Positions 26,901 to 38,900 of a DNA stretch of 64,000 bases are shown piece after piece (the stretch's first letter is position 1; each line of letters opens with the position of its first letter). The stretch is taken from positions 23,994,001 through 24,058,000 of the forward strand of contig NC_046679.1 of the NCBI RefSeq assembly GCF_009870125.1. Direction: 5' to 3'. This DNA comes from Drosophila pseudoobscura. Taxonomy: Eukaryota > Arthropoda > Insecta > Diptera > Drosophilidae. A program made the translations under genes and the position numbers. The notes under the pieces were generated by a model that saw only the letters and a program-made list of their open reading frames with translations, made no database searches and was not told the origin of the DNA.

Positions 26901-29900
26901 ATTTGTGCCACCTCAACACCCATATAAAAGCTTTAACTCGCAAGAGCGCAAAGTATCTGTGAGATACTGTAGTACGCGATGACGCCTCGCTAAGATATTT
27001 CGTGTCGCCTGTCATTTGAATATGCAAATTATTTAAGAATAAATTCCAAAGTATAAGAACCCAAAAGGCACAACGAAAACGAAACCAAAAGTAAAGACTA
27101 ACAAAAAAAATAATGCAAATAAATATAGTATTTATGAATTTATGGGATTTTTGCAAATGCAAATAATCTTTTAATGAAATTCATAACTAACAAAAATTTA
27201 GTTTAAACGAAAATTGCAGTTTCCCTGCAAATGGAAAGAATCGAAATCCAACTTCAAACAAAGTAATAGTAAATATTCATGAAAAATATATATTTATAAA
27301 TCATTATCTCAGTGTCAGTGCAATCAATCTGTGGGATTTTCTATATATAGATGCGATTTGTGCCCTCTCTCGTGTTAACAACAATTGAAAGTGACATCAG
27401 CCCAGCCGTTGGCGCGCCGGTCTCCCCCCAGCACAAACTTTATTATCGCGGAATAACAAAAAAACAAACTTTGAACATTTATTCATACTTCTTTTTGCCC
27501 CCTTCTTGTGGGGGAATACTCTCGTACGTACATATGTTTAATTTTGTATGGCTTGCTGTGCTTCCAGTTCCGCTGAAAAAGAGTCCACAAATGAAACACA
27601 AATAAGATTACAGTCTCTCCATAAATATAAATACGAGTATGCCATACGCGCGATGCCAATTAAGTGCTCAAATTAAGTTACTTTGACTCGTTCAAAGTTC
27701 CATTCAAGAAACGCTTTTCATTTTCATTAACAAAATGAAGTTTCCGGACTATATTCCAAACAACATGTTGGTGGTAAGCACAACAACTTATTTTTCCTTA
27801 TAATTAAAAGCCATTAAATGCCCAAGAGTGTGTGTAGAAAATGCGTAGTAAATCTTAGGGCCTGTGACTGTGACTTAAACGCTGACGATGAGCCGAGCAG
27901 GCAGAATTCTGTAGATAAAACATCTGATGTATGCTTTAGATGCGGTAGACGAAGGTTGCTTGCCACAAGTTTGGGTCTCTGGAATGTTGGGGAGGGCGTC
28001 AAGGTTATAATGGGCCTGGGATTGTGGTTTATCATGGGATACACGGTAGTAATACACGGAAAACTTCTTCAAGAGAAGTTCCAAGAGATACTACAAGAGA
28101 TTTGTTTAACCAAAGTTCCCTTTTTCGGAGATGTTTTGAGGGGTTCTTATACATAGATTAAAGGCAGTTACTATGTTTAATATTCCTAGGGTTTGGTTTG
28201 TATTGGGAATGGCTTAGCCGAATGAGATACTTCTGTAACTCTAAGGTACAGATACAGTAAAACCTATTGAAGTATCTCGAACGTATCCCTAAGGAACAGA
28301 AACATTTGTATTCTCTTTATTAGATACGAAATCTATCTTTTACTAAGAGTATCTCTTACGTACTCTGTCTTGGGCTTACTTTGATCCATCTCTGATTCAA
28401 GTCTTACAGGGAATTTCTTGAATAAAAAATCCCCTTTTCAAGGTTCTAAAAATCTATCTTTCATCCATTTTTCATGGTCTTATTTGACGCCTCTCCCCCT
28501 AGGCTTGATTTACAGGAAACTCCTCCCAAAAAAGAGGCGCTCTGCCTCGGCCCCTGTGCACAGCGTATGACAAGATTAATTATGAATATCTTTGCTCATA
28601 TGGATACCAGCGGACCCCTGGTGCCTATTCCCCGGAACCCCACAAAGAAAGTCTTTGGCTGTGCACACACCCCATTAAATTTCCAACTAATTTCACTTGC
28701 AATTAAGTTAATTATAATTTTACCGCCGCCGCCCCCACGCAACAAAAAACTCGGTCAAAATAAATCTTTGATAAATCGTCTTTTTAGTGTTGTTTTTTTT
28801 CCAACGAAGCATAACCAAAAGTAAAAGAAATGCTCCCCTTTTTCGGAGCAGATGTGGAGTCAGAGTCTGATGCAAATTCATGGATGCATGCTCCCATCCC
28901 CATGCTACACCTGCAACAGATGTGGGGAGGGGGTCTCTGTCGAGGCTGCAACTAAAATATATATTTTCTTATAAATATTTATAAACTCTGCTCCGAACTG
29001 GTGCTGGCCCACGCGACCGACACAGCTTTTTGTTAGTTAATTTCATTTATTCCGTTTATTGTTTATTGTTTATTGTTTATTATTTTTGTAGTAGTTTTTG
29101 TGTGTGTTTGGCGTCTGGCGGCCCACACATGAAATGGGGCTACGCTTCTCCACAAAAATTTTGAAATTGGATGCGTCTGTTATTATTATTATTTTTAAGG
29201 CGCCCACCTGGGACCAGGCAATTCGCTTTATTTTAGGGGATTGGCTGTCTGAATGACAGATTCGAAAACGATTGCGAGGGGCATGAAGTGCCACGGATTC
29301 AAGTGAATCATGTTGAATGCATGCCATGCCACAGCGGCAGCAGCGGCAGCATCAGCGGGAGGAGGAGCTCCCATTTCGAATGGGATTTGGTATTTAATTG
29401 ATTTATTTTTTCTCGTTTTACTTTGTATTGGATTTGTGCAAATGATTGGGAGATCTCTCAATTGAGTTTACCAGGCGGGGGGTTGCATGGTTTCCGCCCT
29501 GCCTCATGCTGCACCTGCTGTGAGGGTAAATGCTGTTGAACCCCCGAAATGATGTTGTAATTGCAGGTTTGCAGGTGGGGTGCCGAGATGTGGCATCGAA
29601 GTGCTCGAATGGTTGGTAAATAAATTCCATTCAAACAAGTGTTGAATGGCAGACTGTACGTAATGACATTACTACGTTAATCAACACTGAATGGAGTGTT
29701 GCAGAAGGGATTAAGCGATCAGACATTTCAGTAAAATTCTCTTACGATTTAAGGGGAAATGGTATGGATATATAAATACATATCTATAGCCAGGCAATCT
29801 ATTGTGTGGGTTTTCGTAAGAAAACTTAATTAAAAAACTCAACAGATTAGATAAGGAATTATATGAGCCAGCAAGAGATAAAGAAATGAATGAAGATCTA

Positions 29901-32900
29901 TAAATTAAATCGCATATTAAACAGATTAATGATCATCTACTAATATTTCACATGAATAGTTCTTTGTTCAATCAATCTGCATATCAGTTCTTCTATTTCC
30001 ATTCATAAAACCCGCATTCATTCACAAATACTCCCAGCACACAATCACTAAACACTCTCTTGTTTGGGCTATGGCTTTTCATTCATTGAATTTTCGAATA
30101 AAAATCCGTACCATAAACAAATCATTCGAATCTTTATTTACGAGCAGTTTAACCTTTTGGTCGAGTGCAGAGAATACATGGGGAAACCAGCAAACAATTC
30201 CCCAGAAAGTCACAGCAAATGCACACAGAAAACAAACAGCGCTACTTCATTCCGCTTTTATCTACTTTTATTTATATTTTTAATGGGTATTATCTACCCT
30301 TTGACGCATACGTGTGCTGCGGGTGCTGCTGGTGGATGGAAATGGAAATGGAACCTGTGGGGCATAAAATTGTGCATATTTCTGTTCGAGTGGCTTTTGG
30401 GATGGGCAACAGGTCGTTGAGAAACGGAAGTCACATGTGCATTTCCGCTTGGCTGTGTATCCATCATCATTCCTTAACAAATTCCAATTAAAATATATTG
30501 AAGTAAATTGGAAAAAAAAACCTTTTTACTGATTTCCCTTTTTCATTTGTATTTTTTCTCTTTGAATAATATTTTTCATTATTTTTTGGTTTTGCAGGGC
30601 GATCGCACCACATGGGAATATCACACTGTTTCGGTGACCCGAGTCCCCGGCTATGGCTTCGGCATTGCCGTTTCCGGTGGACGTGATAATCCCCATTTTG
30701 CCAACGGTGATCCCTCGATAGCTGTGAGCGATGTGCTCAAAGGTGGCCCCGCCGAGGATCGTTTGCAGTAAGTACATCCCATCCCAGCCCAGCCCATCCC
30801 ACATCCATCCAGTGACTAGGCAGAAGTTACGACCCCCTCTTGGGGCCTCGTCTCTCTGTTTTCGAAGGCAGGAAACTAATTGTTGCCCTGACATGAGTCT
30901 TGCAACTGCAGGTTGATTCAACAAATAAACTGCAGACTAAGCATTTCCTATGGCCACCACAAGTGACCCTCTCTCTCTCTCTCTGCCTCTCTCTACACTT
31001 AATGAGCATTACAAAATTCTGGACACGCTCTCTTGACTCAATTGACAAAGCATCACTTCGCTGACATCGTTAATCTTCAGCTTAGAACCGAACCTCTTGC
31101 CACTCCCTCGACTCACGTAGGCCCCCCAAAAAAAAGTATAAAATATATAATTAAACCAACGCCTCGACTGCTCGACAGCTGCTTAACGTCTCTCTGTTTG
31201 TCCCCAAAGTCGGTCTCGGTCTCTTCTGAAGCTGTTTTTCTTGTTGATAATAAAAATTCCAAAGCGTTTTTCAATAGAGAGACAACATGCCACAGACCTG
31301 ATCCGAACTCGGGCCCGACACCGCCATGGCATGGCATGGCATGGCCCTTCGCTTCGTGATTAAAAACTTGTCATCATCTTTTTTCCAAAGAAACTATTTA
31401 CACGGACGGGCCGGCAGTTGGAGAACAATTTCTGGCTTACCTGCCGCAAACATTTTCAAAAGGAAAAACCCGCTGTCTGCCGGCTGACTGGCCTGGAAAA
31501 ATATTTGTTAAATTAGGCCCAGACCAGATCAGACCTTGCCGGAAAGCATGTGGTGGTTCATGTGGGGTTCATTACGCCCCGTGTTTCACTGTTAGCTGTG
31601 TTTTCCCAAACCCAAACCCCAAGACGTAAGACCAAGACTACGTACCGCTCAGAGAGTAAGACCATTCCGAGCCACATTTGCCGCATTTTTGCACAGCTTA
31701 ATTGCTAAGCCGCTCAGAGGAGAGCAGCCTTAAGAGCCAGAGACCGACCAGACTCAATGGTTCCAAACCGAAAGTAAAACGCGCCACGACACACATTTCC
31801 TGCACTCCACTGGTTCAGTGCCTCTCTTCTTTCTGCACTTGTGGACAACTTAATTATGGTTATGTTTCGCCTCGAGACATGCAATTTAATGATAGAAATT
31901 ATTAACCACTTTGTCTGGCAAAAGCCAAGAGACAGACAGAGCGAACACTTTTCTCTAGATCTATCTGTTATTTGTATCTGTATCTGGTATCTATAACATT
32001 CTTGTCATTAATTCGTCTTGTGCTATTTGTGCTATTACTCGTACTTTTTCTTGTACATATTCCGTTCCAACAACGGTATGTAATTGTTAGAGGGTATCTG
32101 CCATAGAATACCATTCGGAAGCCGCTTAGAAAGACAGCCATTTGGATCGGATTCTCTCTATTACTTGCACTTCTATTGCCACTTCCACTTCCAGTCTAGT
32201 CATCTCTTGAATAGCCGTAGACAATTGTCTTTTTCTGCGTGTGTGCCTGTTTATTAGCGTATGACTTCAATCCATGTCTAACCTGAATTTCACTTTGGGT
32301 TTTCTCGACACACGAGACGGAGTCTCAGATACAAGTCTGATCTCTACCTGGCAGATTGCCGATTCAATGATCCACAGCAATCTGTGTTGTGCGCTACTGT
32401 GCTGCAGATGCACTGAGAAAAATGATCAAGAATATACGAAATGGTAGAGTGGAGAACAGAGCAGAGAGTTTTGGGTGTTGCAGAAAGAGAAACGATGGGA
32501 CTAAGGACTCGAGTTACATATTTCGACATTCTTTATAAAGGTTATTCGAGGGGAATATGTTCTTGGACATTCCAGACTAGAACTGTCTAGAAGTTAGTAA
32601 AAATGTGCCTGCTTAAATGGACTTAATATAAATTAAAATGTACTTAAGGGAATATGAACCTTTCTTGGACTTTTTAAGGTATAAACAGTCTTTAGATCTT
32701 ACTTAATATATGTACTAAACGGTGGTCCAAAACATACTTATGCTCATAAAGAAGAGTCTGAACCCATGAAAAAATTGGATCATATATCCTTATAGACTCT
32801 CTTATAGAATTGATTTCTACATCAACTGTTGAATCCTCTTCAGGTTTCTTTTGCTTCGGGATCTATTTGCATCTCATTTGAAGATCTTCTCCTTCAAGAA

Positions 32901-35900
32901 TACCATGATCTTTAAACACGATCCCAAAACATGTTCTTAGGTACAGACATAGAATATTCTGTTTTCTCTCAGTGTGCCTTTGTTGTTGTTGGTAATTATG
33001 GCTGCATGTCTAATGACAGTGTAAAGTGGACAAGGTCGTTGCTGCCTAATGACCTGCATATGGTGTATGGTCTATGGTCTATGGCATGGGTTGGTGGACA
33101 GAAACCTGTATCGTATCTCCCTCTCTCTCCTTCTGTATAGTTGGTCACGATTTGGCCATTAGAGCAAGGTTTACGAGGGACCATAAGATCTGTGTACGCC
33201 GTAATTACTAGCCAGCCTAGTGCTGTGACAATGCAATCTATATACGAGTACCAGATAGAGCACTAACGAAGCTTCTATGCTCGCCGCCTTTTTCAGAGTC
33301 AACGATCGTATCATTTCGGTGAACGGCGTCTCCCTGGAGAATGTGGAGTATGCCACGGCGGTGCAGGTGCTTCGGGACAGTGGCAACACCGTGACTCTGG
33401 TGGTGAAGAGGCGCGTGCCCCTGAACACAGTCAACGCGGGGCTGCCCGGCGGAGTGCAGCACCAGCACCAGCACTCGCACAGCCTCAGTTCCATGGGCCA
33501 GATGGTGGCCAACGGAAATGGCGGAGGAGTCCTGCCCGGCGGCGTCGGCCAGCCGAGTGGCGCTGTGATGTCCAGCCTGAGTCAGCCGAACTCCCTGAAC
33601 TCCTCGCTCGTGCAGAACGCCAGCGGGGGCCAGCCGATCAAGGTGACCCTCACGAAGGGCAACAAGAAGGACGACTACGGGGTGGTGCTGGGATGTCGGC
33701 TGTTCGTCAAGGAGATCTCCTCGAAGGCCCGGGAGCAGTTGAACGCCAATGGCTACAGCCTGCAGGAGGGCGACATCATCACGCGCATCCACAACACCAA
33801 CTGCGGGGACACGATGAGCCTCAAGGAGGCCAAGAAGATCATCGACGGCTGCAAGGAGCGCCTCAATCTCGTGGTGCTGCGCGACATCACCAACCAGGCG
33901 GCCGTTAGCCAGATGAACCTGAACAATTCGGGCCACCACCAGCAGTCCAGCAGCAACATCTATGCCAGCCACCAGGCCCAGGTCTCCGGGTGCAGCAACA
34001 ACCTGGAGGATGCCTATCTGCCGGGCGGGGCCAGCTACTCGTCCCAGAATCTCTATGTGCAGCCCCCGACACGAACCTCCAACGGTCCCAGCCTCAATGG
34101 CAACGGCCTCAACGAGGAGAAGAGCAATCTCACGCCGCGTGGCCGCTCCCGGGGGCCCCTCATGGATGGGGTGTCCCTGCAGCAGCTGGACAGGCCTGTG
34201 TCCCCCACCAACGGGGGCAGGGGCCGGAGTGGCGTGGAGGAGCCGCCGCGACCGCCGCCACCACGCGGCACCAGTGGCGGTGCAGCCCAAGAGGACTTTT
34301 ACAGCTCGAGGCGACAGCTGTACGAGGAGCGGCAGAGCGCCGAGCCGCGCTTCATCTCATTCCAGAAGGAGGGCAGTGTGGGCATACGTCTCACCGGCGG
34401 CAATGAGGCCGGCATATTTGTGACAGCCGTCCAGCCGGGATCCCCAGCCTCGCTCCAAGGCCTGATGCCGGGCGACAAGATCCTCAAGGTGAACGACATG
34501 GACATGAATGGGGTGACCCGCGAGGAGGCCGTGCTGTTCCTGCTCAGCCTGCAGGATCGCATCGATCTGATTGTGCAGTACTGCAAGGAGGAGTACGACG
34601 AGGTGGTCACCAACCAACGCGGCGACTCGTTCCACATCAAGACCCACTTCCACTGCGATAATCCTTCCAAAGGCGAGATGGCTTTCAAAGCGGGCGACGT
34701 ATTCCGAGTGATCGACACGCTCCACAACGGAGTGGTTGGCTCCTGGCAGGTCCTGAAGATCGGCAGGGGCCACCAGGAGATGCAGCGCGGTGTGATACCC
34801 AATAAATCGAGGGCCGAAGAGCTGGCCACGGCTCAGTTCAATGCCACCAAAAAGGAGATGAACGCGAATGAATCACGTGGCAACTTCTTCCGAAGGCGAC
34901 GGTAAAGTGTCCTTTAAATATCCCCAGAATCCTTTTAACCACTCCTGTCTCTCCCACAGATCCACTCATCGCCGCTCGAAGAGTCTTTCCCGCGAGAACT
35001 GGGACGATGTGGTCTTCTCCGACAGCATTTCCAAGTTCCCCGCCTACGAACGTGTGGTGCTCCGTCATCCCGGGTTCGTGCGGCCCGTCGTTCTCTTTGG
35101 CCCCGTCTCCGACCTGGCCAGGGAGCGTCTGGCCAAGGACTTCCCCGACAAGTTCTCCACACCGCTGCAGGACGACGACAAGTCCGCTGCCAGCGGCAAG
35201 TGCCGCATTGTGCGGCTCTCGAACATACGCGATGTGATGGATCGCGGCAAGCATGCCCTGCTGGACATCACCCCGAATGCCGTCGATCGTCTCAATTATG
35301 CACAATTCTATCCCGTGGTCATATTCCTGAAGACCGACAGCAAGCATGTCATCAAACAGCTGCGCCACGGCCTGCCCAAGGCCGCCCATAAGAGCTCCAA
35401 GAAGCTGCTGGAGCAATGCCAGAAGCTGGAGCGCGTCTGGTCGCACATCTTCAGCACACAGATTGTGCTGAACGATGAGGAGTCGTGGTACCGCAAGCTC
35501 CGCGACTCGATTGATCTGCAGCAAAGCGGCGCCGTCTGGATGTCCGAGTCTAAGGTGAGACTTCCCTACCAGCCTCCCCACCAGTCTTCCCTTCTCCTAG
35601 TCTTAGTTGTAGTTATATTCTAGTTGTTGTCTTCGTGTTGTCTAGTGTTGTAGTTAGTCTTTAAGTCTGGACTGTCGCTGTCGTGATTCGATTGATAACT
35701 CATTAGCTTTTACTTTAACGATGTCCTAACTGTCCAACAAAAACAAAACCAGGTGATGGGGAAGTGAGAGGTTGAGGATAGTTGGGATTTAAGTTTGGGA
35801 TCAAAAATAGCAGCATGAGCTGCTATAGGAGCAGACTGCTACTGCCATAGCCATAGTACTCGTTCGTTTTTGCTCTCGTTACTCGTTAGTCTCTCCCTTA

Positions 35901-38900
35901 ATCTGGGAAATGAAAGCTCAACGGCTAAGCCATGCTTAGGGAGGTAAAAAAAGACAGAGCAGCCATAAAAATTTCATTAGAAGTAGACTTCATTAGGTGG
36001 AAAATTAAAGAAACTCCTAAGAGAGCCATTAGGCAAACCAGGCGTTTAGAAAACACTGTTTTCGGCGAGACTCGTCTTGCACACGACATGTATTGTGTTT
36101 TTGGATTCCTGAGACCAGCCCTCGATCTCAGTCTACAGTCGAACATCAATGTGCCCTCCAGATTATAGAATACTTTGAAGATTGCTAGCCCCTTAAAGAT
36201 AAGAAAAATTTAGTAATAGCTTTACAGAATTAGCTTATGACTAAGATTCGTTTTAGAAAGATATTCAGGCATGGGTTGGAATCCTAAATAGTCAGAGATA
36301 TTTATTTAAAAATAGTAACCAAACATTTCCATTAAAATACTTTAAACTAAAAGAATGATATTTTATAAGTAGCAACCGAACAAAGCACGATTAGAGTATG
36401 ATTTGGAACAAACTTTACAGCAAAACCTTAGATTAATATCCCAACCCAGAAGAACTCTTTCCCTCCACCCCAGACACTCCTCAATCTTTATAAAACGAGT
36501 ATTAATGATTTATTGTAGTAATTCTTGAACTAATTTTACAAAAAAAAAAACTCTACTATGTATAACTCTATAATTTTCTACAACTGGTTATGGTCAATAT
36601 TCTAATTTTTACTTTTTCAAATGTTTTCTTATCCGTTCTTTAAAACTACACCCACACACGCACCCACTCCACACTGACACACATACAACCCCATACAATG
36701 GCCGTGATCCACATTATCCCGGCATAACAGTTCCCCGATTCCCCAACCGAAATGTTGTTCCCTCCCTATATTGCCCAGCCTTGCAAATTTGCCTGCTGCC
36801 GCGCCTCCACATCGATATCGACCTCTGTGCCGCGCTATAGCCAGAATGCGATCCGTCGTAGTTCTCCCAGCAGCTTCTCCCAGGGCTACAGCCAGAGTCA
36901 GAGCCAGTGCCAGACCCCTCCTCCGCCCAGGCCCCCGCCTGTGGGATTCGAGCCCACGAGAGTGTACCAGGGGCAGCACAGCCAGAGTCTGGCAGAGAAG
37001 CCTCTCAGTCGCAAGTCCTACACCATGGTGCCCATCATTAAGCCGGCCTCTTCGATGCCCAGCGGCCTGGCTGCCGCCCACCCGGCAGCTCCTATCGTCA
37101 ATAGCGGCTCCCTGATGCAGGTGGAGGGCAAGCCCCTAGATGGGGACACTGCCGGCTCCCAGTACCACAGCTCGCAGCCGAATCTCCTGAGCAACAGCTT
37201 TGCCACCCCGAAGCATGACTACCATCGCTCCAGTTCGAATATGAATCTGCACCTGAATGGGAGCGGCGGGAGCGGAAGCGGGAGCACGGCTCAGTCGAAG
37301 GGCTTTGCTCCGAGCTCGACCCCAGCTCCGGCACCGACTCCAGTCAGCCGCTATGGCCTGCGACCCGGTGCGGTCATTGAGCGCCGTACCACGCCCTACT
37401 ACTACCACGAGCTGCTGCAGAAGAATGTCTTTGATTCGAGTCTGAATCTCCTAGAGAAGAACAAGAACAGCAACCTCAAGCTGGAGCAGCCATCGTCTGT
37501 CCCGGACAGCCACGTGGTGGTGGGCAAGAGGGCGCCCATGGCCAAGCCACAGCAGCGACTGCTAAGCGGCAATCCGCGGAGCAGCTATGGAGGCGGCGGC
37601 TGTTATCCCTCATCCTCCAGTTCTGTCAGCAATCTTCTGGGGAATGGCAATGGGAATGACGAGGGCGGCAGCGATGGCACTTTGGTCGATGATGATGACA
37701 TTGGGGGAGGCGAGGATGCTAGAAACTTTAGCTTGGCCTTCAATAACCTCACCAATCAGATTGCCAGTTTGAATAATTCTAGTAGTAGCAGCAACCATAA
37801 CAACAACCAGAACAACCAGAACAACAACTACAGCAACAGCAATAATATTAATAACTACAACAATAATAATAATAGTGCTCACAATAATGCTGATTCCAAC
37901 AACAATGTTGGCCAAAGTAACGAATGCATTGCATGAGAATCGGTGTTAATTTAGTTGAAAAGTTTGGAGGAAAGCTTCTTCCCCGAAAGAATGGCTTACA
38001 TCGTTCCCGTTGCGGCACAACTGGCTTTTCAACTGAATGAAGAATCCCTGTCTATCCTCCCACTCTCTTTGTAATTATTGCATGTAGTTGTTGACACTAA
38101 ATTATTCATAAGGTATGCCCCCAACACTCACATCCATGATCTGTGTGTAACCTCTACTCGCTACTCCTTACTGTATGTACATATAATATGTGTGACTAAA
38201 TGCATGTAGAGATGTCATGAATATCACGTAACCTGAGGAGAGCCCGGAAATTGTCATTACCTGGGAGGGAAATCTAGGAGGGACGGGATCTAAATACTCG
38301 AAAGATGAACGTGCCTTAAACGTCTCTCGCTGCATATCTTACTAGTTTTTTGTGCAACGAGATCAAATAACTACTCGTAACTCGCTGCAATTCCTACTCG
38401 TTGCAATTATTACTCGTTTTTGTTCTGCAACGAAATATAAATACTCTTAAATACTTTACTCGTTATTCCTGATTGCATTTTCCCCGAGTTTCTCCCCCAA
38501 TTAATGACAGTTTTCCATCTCCACAAACCAAACTCTCCATCAATATCCAACAGATTATTCTCCCAAATTAAAAATTTTACATATTTTAGCCTAAGTCTAC
38601 ATATATCTGCAAAAATGTCCATTGACACATTTTTGCACTATATAATTTTTTTCTATAAAGTTGCTAACTAAATGTTTTTCGTTTTCATTTGTTTCTTTTA
38701 TTTACATACCGAAAAAATACCACAAAAATACCAAAAAAAATACATCATCATGGTCATTTCCCGCTTAATCATCCCGTAAAACTCGATGCATATATTAAAC
38801 CACACGAAAAATAATCAAAAATGTCCTCGTCCAAAACCAACTAAAATCGAAATCAAAACCAACAATATACCAAAAAAAAAACAATACTATATACCAAAAA

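Larger units (their letters stand above)
2973..30597 (+). other. pyd: Giant first intron of pyd (outer boundaries)
   Basis: This is the intron between the upstream first exon and PDZ1, 27.6 kb. For transcripts starting at the 11609 exon the intron is 18.9 kb (11693-30597). It contains nested genes, a mobile-element copy, simple repeats and a candidate recursive splice site, listed separately. Most of the remainder (4477-6932, 7690-11000, 11693-18590, 18680-27620, 28160-30597) is AT-rich with GA, CA and GT microsatellites. I see no further gene there that I can support. Confidence 0.75.

Noticed and set aside
27814..28044. 76-codon minus-strand frame overlapping the small nested gene
   Set aside because: The plus-strand reading has a good start context, an intron, CxxC pairs and a membrane helix. 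The minus frame has none of these.
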